Positions 21,854 to 33,685 of a stretch of DNA of 64,000 nt are shown here, one piece after another (position 1 is the first letter of the stretch; each line of letters opens with the position of its first letter). A program made the translations under genes and the position numbers. This DNA comes from Trematomus loennbergii (taxonomy: Eukaryota > Chordata > Actinopteri > Perciformes > Nototheniidae). The notes below the pieces were generated by a model that saw nothing but the letters and a program-made list of their open reading frames with translations, made no database searches and had not been told where the DNA came from. The DNA lies in the NCBI GenBank assembly GCA_012861695.1, contig JAAOOA010001587.1:1-64000 (forward strand), given 5' to 3'.

Positions 21854-24800
21854 ATGCAGGAATATACGTTCAAAGATAAAGTGAAAGTAAAAGCCTCTGT
21901 CGCATCCTCCTATGTCAGTATACACCCTGAAGAGGCACCACACACAGCAGCACATTACAGCCAAATGGAGGGCAGAAACTCGGGAAAAATCTACCAGGTC
22001 ACTGTGGTTGGACTGAGGGGGAATAAGGTGGTTATCGACATGGCCACCACGGAGCAGCAATTCAAGAGCATGACAGTGAAACAGCTGAAGGAGAAGATAG
22101 CACACAAGTTTCCCGAGATCGAGGGTAAGAGTAATTGAACTTGTCATAATTAAGCTGTAAAACGATATGATATGTTTAACCGATGTAGGAGCTGAATATA
22201 TGTATTGTTTGAGAATATGGTGGTTCCATACTATTTGATCTTAATCTATTATATTTGCAGGGTTGGTAATATGTCCACTAGTTACCTATATAAAAAAAAC
22301 TGATCAGTAACCTAATCTGTGAATTACAATATGAAAGTATAGGCTAATTAATCGTATTACTTTCCGTGATTACATGTGTCCTTTATTAATTTAGGCTAGA
22401 CCTACAGTATAAGAGATCTTACAAAAAGTGTTCTAGTTGAATACATGAATTAAAAGCAAACAGTAGGCTATTTTTGTTTTAATAAATCAGGTGTCCACCA
22501 ACTGCATTAAAAAACCAATAATGAAGGTAGTCTAGGGTGCATTCACACCAGCCTTTTATGGCGCATTTCCACTACACGGTCGGCCTCGGCCACGCTCGGT
22601 ACGGCTCGGTACGGCTTGGCCACGTTGGGCCTTAACAGGGCCGACTCACTTCATGCTGCGCTTCCATTACAGTTTAGGAACTGGGGTAGTTACTAGTGTA
22701 GGCGGAGCCGTGACGTCATCTTCAGTGAGAACTCCAGAAACACAACACAGCAGTTAGCTGTTAGCACTCAGAGCTCACAGCTCCTTATATATGTTCAGAA
22801 ACTCGACAAAAGTTAAACAAGTACACACCACAGACTGCCTGTGTCATGGTGAATACAGTCGCTGCTTTATTTATGTCTGTATAGGCCGTTGTTGTGAGTG
22901 TGGACGGTCGTAGTATATACTGCGTTAGCTTAGCCAATCTCCACCTAGAAAAAACACGCATTTTAAAAGGTTTTTCGCCTGCCGTCTGTCTGCAGACTTG
23001 ACAAAGCATTAATTCATGGTTTTTACTAACCGGTATCAGTATGTTGTTACTTCGGCATCATTTTGAAACGTGTATTACAATTAAATCACGGTCAAATATG
23101 TCCATCTTGTTGTGTGTTGTAGCCCCCTTGCAGCGCTCCTCTCTCTAGTTTAGCATACTCAGCCCGACTCAGCCCTGTTTGTTGGCCCCGATAGAACCAC
23201 AATTTTATCGGGCCAGAAAAGAGGTGAAAAAGTGGCCCCGCGCCGTGCCGCGCCGGAACTAGGCCTAGTGGAAGCACAACCAAAAAAGGGGACGGCACGA
23301 CACGGCACGCTTAAAGCGAGCTACGCGCTGCAGTGGAAATGCGCCATTATAGTCCGGTTGAATCGAACCCTGGTGCGTTTAGCCGCTTGGTGCGGTTCAT
23401 TTGGGTCGGTGTGAACACAGTCCGAGACCTCTTAAGTGAACTAAACAACCGGACTCTGGTCCGCTAAAATAGGTGGTCTCGGAACACTTGCTTGCGAACT
23501 CTGGAGCGGTTCATTGCTGGTGTGAACGCAGTCCGCACCAAAACATAGGAAGCGTAGTATTTACGTGTCACAAGAACGCGGATGTCTTCAAAAATCTTTA
23601 GCGAAAGAGTCTTTCAAGACATCCGCGGTTGTTTAGTTAAAGAGTGAAGCAGAATTAAGTGTTAAGTGTTAAGTGACAGTGTCGTGTAAAGTAAAAATGC
23701 TCCGTCAGTCAACTAGGCCTACATAAAATTAAGAACACCTGTCGTCGGTAAAACGCCCCTCCTTACTGCAGAACGTCTCTCATTATATGTGTTATAATGT
23801 TTTTTAACGGACGTTGTCTGATTATATAATCATATGCGCGGGCCGCTCGAGTCTGTTGATCTCCAGATTAACAGCAGCATGAGAATAACCTGCCGAAAGT
23901 GCCGATGCTCCATGCTCGGGTAGAAATTGCCGGGATTTGCGTTTTTACCCCCTTAATGTCTGACCAATGGTTCAACAGCATTTCCGAGCACATGACTTGT
24001 GTTTAAAGTTTATAGTCCGTTTGAGTTTTGCCCGTGTGAACGCAAACCGAACCATCTGAAAATGAAACAATGTAACAAACTGTGGTCTGGTGCGGACCAG
24101 AGAAGCGGACTATTAGGTGTGAATGCACCTAAATGAAAACCAAAAAGAAAATTCAGGCAATACGTCTGACTATAATATATTGATAGTAACCTCCGTTTTA
24201 GAAAATGTACAATCTGATTACATCTTTTATTAATGTAACTGTAAGGGAATACAGTTACTTTTTTTGTATCCAGATTACCTCATCCCGTTACATGTAATCC
24301 GTTACAACCAGTGGCGGCCGGTCCATAGGGGCGCTAGGGGCGCCGCCCCACCTCTTCCCATATTAAAAAATAAAAATAAAAATAAAAATAAAAAATATAT
24401 TTTAAAATAATATATATTTTTATTTTTATTTTTAATGAACAAGGTAAATATTATATAATTGGTATCAGTAAAATGTATAATCTACAATAAAATCTCGTTT
24501 AAAATTGTGTTACGATGTCTAAAGTTACTGATAAGTCACATGTTTCCTGCCTGGCCTTGCCCGTGTACCTTCTCTCGTCTGGGCGCTAAGAGAGGAGCCC
24601 TCAACCAGTGCAGCAGCAGCCACTAGCAGCTGACTGTTGCTATCTGTAACGTGTAAACTATGCGCGAAAACATAATTTCAGCCAACCAGCGTCGTCAAAT
24701 ATGATGGTCACAGGGCTCCTACGTGAGCGCCCGGTGCAGTCTGTGAGTTGTTTGGACTCGTATCCAAGGAGACAAAACAGGAAGCTGTCATACACTCTGG

Positions 24801-25985
24801 AAGCTACAGCTAATGAAAACTCCGTTTTTGACATAAAAATGGAATTATGGATCATCAATCATCTTTCAAAGTGACAGACACATTGGATTAACCTATGGAT
24901 TAACCTTCAGCTGCGTTTTTCTCGTTTTTGATCAGAATTGTTATTCTGCAAAAGGTGAGCATATCTCCATGTTTTGCTACCGAAAGCTACGTCGTGTGAT
25001 GTCTGGATTTGCTTCCCCTGTCGCGAGTTCTGATCGCTCAGTGATGATACTTATATTTCTAGAATATGTGGAATCTCAGCTTGTAAGCTTGTTTGTGCAT
25101 ATCCGATAAGTATATCGATTGATTTATACCTAGAGTGCGTTAGCATTTTTTCGCTCAGGGCTCATTTAGACGCTTCTTGTGAGACTTGTGTTTTGTTTCG
25201 GTAAACATGGTTCATATCATCAGTTAGATGCGTTTCCTCTGAGTAGGACACATGAATAGTTTATTACAGTTTCGTGAGAAAAAAAACGGGGGAAAAAAGC
25301 CGGTTTAACAGGTTAAATGGGAATTAAATCAGTGTTCCCAAAGCCCCGGTGTTCTGCAGTTTGTGTGGGCCTACTGTACTGTTGCACAGTTTATGCTATA
25401 GAAACTATGTCCAGGACAAGGTGTTTGGAAGTTTTGGAAGATTCATAGTCTGAAGTTATGGAGGTATTGATCAGTCTTCTCATATTTTTAAGCCTCAAAT
25501 TGTCCTTCTCCCCCCCTCTAACATCACCAGAAGTCATGATTTAAGGGGTCTTTTCTCAAAAAAAATTACCGGGGGAGCATCCCCCCGGACCCCTCTAGTA
25601 TTGTTTGATCACCATTTCCACAGCCCCACCTAAAATATTTTCCACCAGCCGCCACTTGTTACAACCCAAGCTTGTATATTTGTTAATGTCGATCAGCTGA
25701 TAAGAAACAGATTCCCAGTCCTATTTGCAAGACCAAGCGCTTATCTATTTATATACATTATAATTATTTTCAATTTGAAAACCTTTTAATTGATCTATTT
25801 GCCTGGATTGACTATTCTGTTAACTTGTGACTTTCTGTGTGTTTATGTGTCTAGAGGAGAATATGCGGCTGGTGTTCGCAGATAAGGAACTGGATGAAGA
25901 TTCAGAGCGGCTGTCTGCATATGGAGTCGAGGACAAGTCCTTCATCTTCATGACATTGAGGGTTCCTGGAGGACTGACCGAATGA
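21854..25985 (+). CDS. Ubiquitin-like protein with processed-type C terminus (two exons)
   Basis: Exons 21854-22124 and 25855-25985 join in phase 1 across a GT-AG intron of 3.7 kb and encode 133 aa. Residues about 46-130 form one ubiquitin fold. 'VKQLKEKIAHKFPEIE' matches helix 1 and 'MRLVFADKELDEDSERLS' matches the ubiquitin 43-60 region, with a lysine (K101) at the K48 position. The fold ends in 'FMTLRVPGG' followed by L-T-E and a stop. By analogy with ubiquitin-family precursors, a protease would remove L-T-E to expose Gly-Gly for conjugation. A second in-frame ATG (residue 38, 'MEGRNSGKIYQ') would give a 96-aa protein lacking the unexplained N-terminal extension, and I cannot choose between the starts. 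A polyadenylation signal AATAAA lies at 26106. USP-like genes follow on the same strand. The protein is single-domain, unlike ISG15 (two domains), and is likely a fish-specific Ubl. Its partner enzymes are unknown. Confidence 0.85.
22536..24129. mobile_element. TIR element in the Ubl intron, interrupted by another element
   Basis: The ends read GGTGCATTCACACC and GGTGTGAATGCACC. The rest of the element (GTCCGGTTGAATCGAACCC, GGTGCGGACCAGAG) is continuous once the nested 788-bp element is removed. No transposase is visible. The target duplication is unclear (CTA/TA possible). Confidence 0.7.
22559..23346. mobile_element. Nested Harbinger-like MITE with TTA target duplication
   Basis: Ends TGGCGCATTTCCACT and AGTGGAAATGCGCCA are perfect inverted repeats. 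TTA is duplicated directly at both sides (22556-22558 and 23347-23349), as in PIF/Harbinger elements. It is 788 bp long, GC-rich near the ends, and non-coding. The section at about 22820-23020 matches the loop of the hairpin element at 12690-12830. Confidence 0.85.
24309..25657. mobile_element. hAT-like non-autonomous element with 8-bp target duplication
   Basis: The left end is CAGTGGCGGCCGG and the right end CCAGCCGCCACTT. GTTACAAC is duplicated at 24301-24308 and 25658-25665. The 8-bp duplication and CAGTGGCGG ends identify a hAT element of 1349 bp without a transposase frame. It sits in the intron of the ubiquitin-like gene and is the reference for the scrambled copy at 16731-17893. Confidence 0.92.
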
Positions 25986-26899
25986 CATCTGTCACCCTAC
26001 TGCTGCTTCACCATGATTTATGAAGACACTCTTTGCACCTTAGGCCCTGACATTTAATTACAATGATCAGTTGTGGTTGTTGTTGTTTGATGGCATGGAA
26101 ATCTAAATAAAAACTACTCTATTTGAAATGCTTTGTCTCTAATTAAATGTGCAGATATTAGAAAGCATATATTCTAATCTAAAGCCTCCCCTCAGTATGC
26201 ACAATGATGCCTTCATATATTATACAATACATTATTTTGAGTTTATTTATAACTAATGAACTGAAAAAGCATTTCAATCTTGTAAGTCAATACTACAGAC
26301 TACTGAAACTTGACATTTAAGTACAATTTGGGTTTTAATAATAAGTGCCGGATTAATGTAGTTGAATAGCAAGTATACAAACAAGTAGATTGTACGGTAT
26401 AAAGTAAATAAAAAAGGAAATGTCAAGTACATCAACATTGTAAAGTATTTCAGTTAGTTACTTAGTTATGTGTATCATTCCACAGGAATAGGGTCTAGAG
26501 TTGAAGGTCTCATTGATGTTAGCATCAGGGCCTGTGATGAATCAGCATGGGTCCAAAGGGTGCTTAAGCGGCCATTTATAGAAAGGAATATGATCCCATT
26601 CCTAAATGCGGTTTTAAACTGTAAGCTCCCTCATAAGATTGATTTAAATCCCCATTAACTTGACTAATTAAATACTATATATGCTGCTAATTTTTTCATA
26701 CTAGGCTCCATCATTTTTTTATAGGAACAAAAAAATACCTAAGTAAATTGTAATCTTTTGTTGTTTTGGTCTTTTATATAATTTAAATGTATCCGGAATA
26801 TTTTACATTATGTATTATTTGTAATATATAGCTTTCTACTGTAGATATGTTTATATTTAAAATTGTGCTGTTTATTTTTAGATTTTATGATGTCTATAC

Positions 26900-26998
26900 T
26901 TTAATCAATTTGTATATATTTTAATGCCTCAACACATTGCTGCTCCACAATAATTTCTCAATTTGGAATCAATAAAGTATATATCTATCTATCAATCA

Positions 26999-27043
<45 letters not shown>

Positions 27044-27050
27044 ACTAAAT
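26900..27050 (+). repeat. LINE (Rex1-like) 3' end with (ATCT)n microsatellite
   Basis: GGAATCAATAAAGTATAT followed by an (ATCT)n run to about 27046. It is the same type of 3' tail as at 38580-38622. Between the end of the Ubl gene (26111) and here I see no gene. A 62-codon frame at 26470-26658 has no recognisable domain. Confidence 0.65.
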
Positions 27051-27253
27051 AACTCTTAAGTTATAGTTAGGGCATCTACTAAGTCAAAAAGGCACAATTG
27101 TCTCGTCATTAACTACAACAGAGAATAATCTTTGTTTTACGACTACATCAGTAAAAAGCTATTCAGTTTTCTTGTCGGTCATGTGAGCCATCTGCTAATC
27201 GAAACATTTCCGACGCCCCCTGAAAGCAGCATTCCTCCAGGTTTATGACAAGT

Positions 27254-27263
27254 GAAATAGAAA
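27254..27263 (+). promoter_or_regulatory. Candidate ISRE upstream of the USP cluster
   Basis: The context AGTGAAATAGAAAGC contains GAAATAGAAA, matching the GAAANNGAAA core. It lies about 190 bp before the exon-1-like sequence that starts the USP cluster and is not inside a recognised repeat. Confidence 0.4.
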
Positions 27264-27439
27264 GCATTTGGAGGGTGTATTCGACTACTTATCTCGTGAG
27301 TCGACATTAGGCACAGAGAAGAGCTTGATGTCTGCGGAAAGGTCTTGAATGTGTTACAACTGAAGGTAGGATCATATTTGATTTTAGTGTTTGTTTCCAA
27401 AACAGGTGCTATTCAATTATTACAATTGAGGGTCCCATT

Positions 27440-27541
27440 TGCAGCTGGTACAGTGTAATGATACGATCGTCAAAAAGGAATCAACATGGATTTTATAAAT
27501 TCGGTTGGCAGTTTATCTCCAACATGCGGAATGTCTGAAGG
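27440..27541 (+). pseudogene. Duplicated first exon of the USP-like gene
   Basis: The sequence resembles the leader/exon 1 at 28011-28111 (shared GATACGATCGTCAAAAA, TCTCCAACATGC) and ends in a GTAGG donor. Its ATG after CTCCAAC is followed within four codons by a stop, so it cannot provide the normal start. It may be a non-coding first exon or a dead duplicate. An upstream ATG (27486) opens a short frame into the donor. Confidence 0.5.
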
Positions 27542-27617
27542 TAGGCTCATTATGTTCTGCTTTGTGTTCCTCAATGAAACAGGTGTGTTTGATTCATTGT
27601 CAACAATTAATTGTTAA

Positions 27618-27997
27618 AGGTGGGGTAGGTAAGTTTGAAAACTGGCTCGAGATACACTTTTTGTAATATTCCATGGAATGCTTTTAACATCCCGATAGCA
27701 ATGAATATCTTAAGTGCTTTGACAAAAAATCCATAAAAAAAATTTCATCTGTGGAAGCCGTAGTACTGTAAAAAGCACGACCAATCATTTTAGCCGGCCC
27801 GCTAAAATAACTGGATGGCCTACCTGCCCGTCAGCCTTCCATCTGTGCACAAACTTATCTCGTGCCCTCATTGGTCATGTGCGCGTTCGTGTGTGTTGGA
27901 GGAGGGGCTCTATAAGGAAGTGGCAGATTTTCTCCGGTTGTGTATTTTCAAATTCTAGCGATCTCAAGCCGGTTTCTCAAATGTACCTACCCCACCT
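27618..27997. mobile_element. TTAA-target MITE, copy 1
   Basis: 380 bp, ends AGGTGGGGTAGGTA and TACCTACCCCACCT, flanked by TTAA at 27614-27617 and 27998-28001. No coding capacity. The TTAA target suggests mobilisation by a piggyBac- or Kolobok-type transposase. A sister copy lies at 29112-29492. Confidence 0.9.
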
Positions 27998-28095
27998 TTA
28001 AATGATTTGCAGCTGGAAGTGTATGAGTCGACTGATACGATCGTCAAAAACGAATCAACTTGGATGCATTTAAACGAAAACAAAAGGTCTCCAAC

Positions 28096-30947
28096 ATGCA
28101 GTCCCCTGCTGGTAAGATATTGGCTATGTGCCGTTTGTTTATAGACTTACCATTTACACGCATAGTCTAATTTACAATTTCCTCCAACAGCCATTAAGTA
28201 CCATGGCTTGGAAAACCAAGGGTCAACATGTTACCTGAACAGTGTGCTGCAGGTGCTTTTTATGACAAAAGACTTCAGAGAAGCTGTGGAAAGGTCTGTT
28301 ACAAAGTCCAATTTAATGTTGTATAATGCTTTTAAAATGGATTGAGATTATACAATTCACTTTTGTATCTCTTCACCGATATTTCTTAACTTTGTGCAGG
28401 CTCACCAGTGAAAATACTGAGCATATTGATCTTCAACTTCAATCCCTGTTTGGTGACTTAAAAAGTCGTACAGCAAAAACCAAAGACATCACCGTGAAGC
28501 TGGGCATCAAAGACGGTACAGTGTAGTAGAGACACAGAGCCTTTGAAGAAGCCACCTTTGAACCAAACACAGAATTTGGGAAATTTGATCAGTTAAGATT
28601 TACATGGCAGTCTGCTAAAATAATAAGCTCCGCTGAGAGAGAATATCAGTCTATATATGGTCCTTTAACCCCTTGTTTTGTCAAAAGAAATACACACTGC
28701 TTTCTGCTCTTCCCCACTTAGTGAGTAGACAGCAGGATGCTGCTGAGTACTGTGAGAAGATCTTGCGTCTGACCAGTGATGACGCATCAAAGGTAAAGAT
28801 CATTCATGTTAAAGGGAGTGTGTCTAATGAAAGATATTTGTTTAGCAGTGTCTGCATTTTGGGCTTTCAGATATTCCATGGACAGCTGACACACAAGACC
28901 ACATGTTCATCCTGTGGTACCAAGACTGATGCTGATGGGGCCTTTTGGCATCTTCCTCTTGCATTGGAGGGTTCTACAGTCAGAACTTTAGCGTGGTAAG
29001 AATCTGACAACCTGCAAACTTTAAAGCACTTTTCTGTTGCCAGGAATTAACCTAATATGCTATTTTCCATCAGATTGTTTTGTGATATATCAAAAACTGT
29101 AAACCCATTAAAGGTGGGGTAGGTAAGTTTGAGAAACCGGCTCGAGATACACTTTTTGTTATATTCCATGGAATGCTCTTAACATCCCGATAGCAATGAA
29201 TATCTTAAGTGCTTTGACAAAAAATCCATAGAAAAATGTCATCTGTGGAAGCCGTGGTACTGTAAAAAGCACGACCAATCATTTTAGCCGGCCCGGCTAA
29301 AGTAACTGGATGGCCTACTTGCCTGTCAGCCTTCCATCTGTGCACAAACTTATCTCGTGCCCTCATTGGTCATGTGCACGTTGGTGTGTGTTGGAGGGGG
29401 GCTCTGTAAGGAAGTGGCAGATTTTTTCCGGTTGTGTATTTTCAAATTCTAGCTCACTCGAGCTGGTTTCTCCAAAATTACCTACCCCACCTTTAAGCTG
29501 ATAAGGAATTCTGTAACAGAGCTTGTTTCAGACGCAAATGACATGAGTGCTTGTTATTAGGAGAAAGGCATTGAGGAGTTTTTCAGAGCTTCAGATTTAA
29601 ACGGAGAAAACCAGATGTACTGCGACGAGTGTAGAGCCAGGTCTGATGCCACTACTGTGAGTAATGTGTACATGAACTCACATTACATTACGCTGGGTTA
29701 TAACAACATGATAATACATGTTGGGGACCTGTTTCTTTTCTTCCAGAAATGTGTACTAAAGCATCATCCGGAGGTTTTGACACTGCTGCTGAAGAGGTTT
29801 AAGTTTGACTATTCCAAGAGATATGTCAAAGTCAACTGCACTGTGGACGTTCCTGCACCCTACAGATACCAGAGGTATGTTTGTTTACACTATATTTTAA
29901 TATTTTGTGACACATTTATTTTGTATTCCTGATGTGATATGTTTTCCACTGGTGATCAGAATCAGACCTATGAACTGTATGCGATGGTGGAACATTCTGG
30001 AGATCTCAGTAGTGGATATTACATTGCCACAATCAAATCTGAGGATGATGGGAGATGGTACAGCTTCAATGATAGCTGCGTCACAGAGGTAAGAGCGATC
30101 ACTTTAACTTCAATGGTGTCAAGACTTACATATAACGGTCTGAAAAAACCAAATTCATAATTTTATGTTTGTTATTGTTTTTATCAACAGCTTCCCTCCC
30201 AGCCATTCCAGTCGGATAAAGTTGAGAAGTAAGTTTTTTTTTGTATGGCCACAGGTTGATGCAGAAAACACTCCTTAAGCATAACAGCAGATTTGTTCTC
30301 CCACTCTCAAACCCAGTTTGTCATAGTTCCACCCTTACTGATGGGTGAAAACAACAAAGCATTTAATTTACGAATATCAAGTGTATGTCCCAATATCTAC
30401 AGATATATCCATGCACAGACATTTATCCATACAGACATGCATGCACCAATGCACTCCTTTATATATTTTAATACATATATATATATATATATATATTTTC
30501 AGTATCTGCTAAAAAAAAAAGAAACCTAAGATAAAAATGTTTTTTGCACAACAGAAAGCCCCTGTGTAAAACGCAAGCCATATATTTGCATATACACACT
30601 TTTTTATTTGATATTGACCTGACTTTTCTTCCACATCCCTCTCACTAGATGCAGCAGCACTTATCTTCTGTTTTACAGAAAAGAGAAAGGTAAGATAGCA
30701 AACATGTTCATTGCTTACTGATGTGCACTGTTCAGATTTCTAACCTAAACTAATTTACACCTTTCTTCCAGTGCCTGCTGCAGGTACTCAGGACCTCAGA
30801 GATGAGTCTACTCCTGGAGGCTCTCCACTCTTTACCTGGGAGACCCAGGACCAGAGTCCAGCTGAGAGGAGACAGAGAGAGGAGGACGGGGGGGAAAGCA
30901 GAAGAGGGCAAAGACCCTGCAGTCACTGCTTTCATCTACAGAGATGA
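28096..30947 (+). pseudogene. USP-type ubiquitin-specific protease, copy A (decayed)
   Basis: Eleven exons line up with copy B: 28096-28111, 28191-28293, 28400-28515, 28722-28792, 28871-28995, 29561-29656, 29747-29874, 29960-30088, 30191-30228, 30649-30689 and 30772 onward, all with GT-AG borders. The Cys box is intact ('GLENQGSTCYLNSVLQ', Cys19). Two C-x2-C pairs ('CSSC', 'CDEC') form the usual zinc site, and 'AEYCEKILRLTSDDASK' follows the catalytic-core pattern. Three defects are visible. Exon 5 is 125 bp against 126 in copy B, exon 7 lacks a C in a CCC run, and the catalytic His is replaced by Tyr ('SSGYYIATIK'). Even without the frameshifts, protease activity would be doubtful. The end is taken at the first stop in the exon-11 frame. 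A TTAA MITE sits in the intron before exon 6. A catalytically dead regulatory protein is possible if the two indels are assembly errors. Confidence 0.8.
29112..29492. mobile_element. TTAA-target MITE, copy 2
   Basis: 381 bp, closely related to 27618-27997, with the same ends and TTAA at 29108-29111 and 29493-29496. It lies in the intron of USP copy A. The matching intron of copy B (about 32108-32118) has a single TTAA, which is the unoccupied site. Confidence 0.93.
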
Positions 30948-31101
30948 AGGAACAGGGTTTAAAGAAACAGACAGAGTGAAGTCTATCAAATCAGGGCTAT
31001 CACCTGACATCTCTAATGTAGAGTCTAAGAAGGATGACATGAGAGGAAATGCAGGAATAAGAACATCTAGAGACACTACGACTAAAGAGAGTGTCTCCAA
31101 C

Positions 31102-33685
31102 ATGTGGTCCACTCCTGGTAAGATATTGGCTATGTGCCGTTTGTTTATAGACTTACCATTTACACGCATAGTCTAATTTACATTTTCCTCCAACAGCCAT
31201 TAAGTACCATGGCTTGGAAAACCAAGGGTCAACATGTTACCTGAGCAGTGTGCTGCAGGTGCTTTTTATGACCAAAGACTTCGGAGAAGCTGTGGAAAGG
31301 TTTGTAACAAAGTCCAACTTAATGCCATATAATGCTTTTAAAATGGATTGAGATTAACAATTCACTTTTGTATCTCTTCACTGATATTTCTTAACTTTTG
31401 TGCAGGTTCCCAGTGAAAAGACTGAGCATATTGATCTTCAACTTCAATCCCTGTTTGGTGACTTAAAAAGTCGTACAGCAAAAACCAAAGACATCACCAA
31501 GAAGCTGGGCATCCAAGACGGTACAGTGTAGTAGAGACTCAGAGCCTTTGAAGAAGCCACCTTTGAACCAAACACAGAATTTGGGAAATTTGATAAATTA
31601 AGATTTACATGGCAGTCTGCTAAAATAATAAGCTCCGCTGAGAGAGAATATCAGTCTATATATGGTCCTTTAACCCCTTGTTTTGTCAAAAGAAATACAC
31701 ACTGCTTTCTGCTCTTCCCACTTAGTGTATAGACAGCAGAAAGCTGCTGGGTACTATGAGAAGATCTTGGGTCTGACCAGTGATGACGCATCAAAGGTAA
31801 AGATCATTCATGTTAAAGGGAGTGTGTCTAATGAAAGATATTTGTTTAGCAGTGTCTGCATTTTTGGCTTTCAGATATTCCACGGACAGCTGACACACAT
31901 GACCACATGTTCATCCTGTGGTACCAAGACTGGCGCTGATAGGGATTTTTGGCATCTTCCTCTTGCATTGGAGGGTTCCTACAGTCAGAACTTTAGCGTG
32001 GTAAGAATCTGACAACCTGCAAACTTTAAAGCACTTTTCTGTTGCCAGGAATTAACCTAATATGCTATTTTCCATCAGATTGTTTTGTGATATATCAAAA
32101 ACTGTAAACCATTAAGCTGATAAGGAATTCTGTAACAGAGCTGGTTTCAGACGCAAATGACATGAGTGCTTGTTATTAGGAGAAAGGCATTGAGGAGTTT
32201 TTCAGAGCTTCACATTTCAACGGAGAAAACCAGATGTACTGCGACGAGTGTAGAGCCAAGTCTGATGCCACTACTGTGAGTAATGTGTACATGAACTCAC
32301 ATTACATTACACTGGGTTATAACAACATGATAATACATGTTGGGGACCTGTTTCTTTTCTTCCAGAAATGTGTAATAAAGCATCATCCGGAGGTTTTGAT
32401 GCTGCTGCTGAAGAGGTTTCAGTTTGACCACTATAACAAGAGATGTGTCAACAACAACTGCAATGTGGACATTCCCTGCACCTTACAGATACCAGAGGTA
32501 TGTTTGTTTACACTATATTTTAATATTTTGCGACACAATTATTTTGTATTCCTGATGTGATATGTTTTCCACTGGTGATCAGAATCAGACCTATGAACTG
32601 TATGCGATGGTGGAACATTCTGGAGATCTCAGAAGTGGACATTACATTGCCACAATCAAATCTGAGGATGATGGGAGATGGTACAGCTTCAATGATAGAT
32701 GGGTCAGAGAGGTAAGAGCGATCACTTTAACTTCAATGGTGTCAAGACTTACATATAACGGTCTGAAAAACCAAATTCATCATTTTATGTTTGGTTATTG
32801 TTTTTATCAACAGCTTCACTCCCAGCCATTCCAGTCGGATACATTTGAGAAGTACGTTATTTTTTCGTATGGCCACAGGTTGATGCAGAAGAAAACACTC
32901 CTTAAGCATAACAGCAGATTTGTTCTCCCACTCTCAAACCAGTTTGTCATATTTCCACCCTTACTGATGGGTAAAAACAACAAAGCATTAATTTACGAAT
33001 ATCAAGTGTATCTCCAAATATCTACAGATATATCCACGCACAGACATTTATCCATACAGACATGCATGCACCAATGCACTCCTCTATATATTTTAATACA
33101 TATATATATATTTTCAGTATCTGCTAAAAAAAAAGAAACCTAAGATAAAAATGTTTTTTGCACAACAGAAAGCCCTGTGTAAAACGCAAGCCATATATTT
33201 GCATATACACACTTTTTTATTTGACATTGACTTGACTTTTCTTCCACATTCCTCTCTCTAGATCCAGCAGCGCTTATCTTCTGTTTTACAGAAAAGAGAA
33301 AGGTAAGATAGCAAACATGTTCATTATGCTTACTGATGTGCACTGTTCAGATTTCTAACCTAAACTAATTTACACTTTTCTTCCAGTGCCTGCTGCAGGT
33401 ACTCAGGACCTCAGAGATGAGTCTACTCCTGGAGGCTCTCCACTCTCTACCTGGGATACCCAGGACCAGAGTCCAGCTGAGAGGAGACAGAGAGAGGAGG
33501 ACGGGGGGAAAGAAGAAGAGAGCAGAGACCCTGCAGTCACTGCTTTCATCAACAGAGGTGAAAGAACAGGATTAAAGACAAAGACAGAGTTAATTCTACA
33601 AAATCAGGGCTATCACCTGACATCTCTAATGCAGAGGATCAGGGCAACAGAGGCAGTGCCAGGTCGAGGTATGACTCAAATGTAA
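31102..33685 (+). CDS. USP-type ubiquitin-specific protease, copy B
   Basis: Eleven exons give an open 385-aa protein: 31102-31117, 31197-31299, 31414-31520, 31726-31796, 31875-32000, 32180-32275, 32366-32497, 32583-32711, 32814-32851, 33262-33302 and 33387-33685. It carries the Cys box 'GLENQGSTCYLSSVLQ' (Cys19), zinc-site cysteines at 111/114 and 162/165, the His box 'RSGHYIATIKSEDDGRWYSF' (His237) and N254/D255, ending the core with 'SSSAYLLFYRKEK'. USPs cleave ubiquitin or ubiquitin-like proteins from targets. Exon 3 keeps frame only if splicing uses the second AG (31411-31413). With the acceptor homologous to copy A's first AG (31405), one base is missing. The usual Asn of 'CYLNS' is Ser, and 'RDAAEY' has become 'QKAAGY', so substrate choice or activity may differ. 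The 100-aa tail is charged and disordered. The gene arose by tandem duplication with copy A and may be fish-specific (USP47-like in automated naming). Confidence 0.8.

Noticed and set aside
21854..25985. Calling the ubiquitin-like gene ISG15
   Set aside because: ISG15 has two ubiquitin folds, and only one is encoded here. The comparison is to function by analogy only.
26470..26658. 62-codon ORF after the Ubl gene
   Set aside because: No recognisable domain, AT-rich surroundings and no splice context. It is probably chance or LINE debris.
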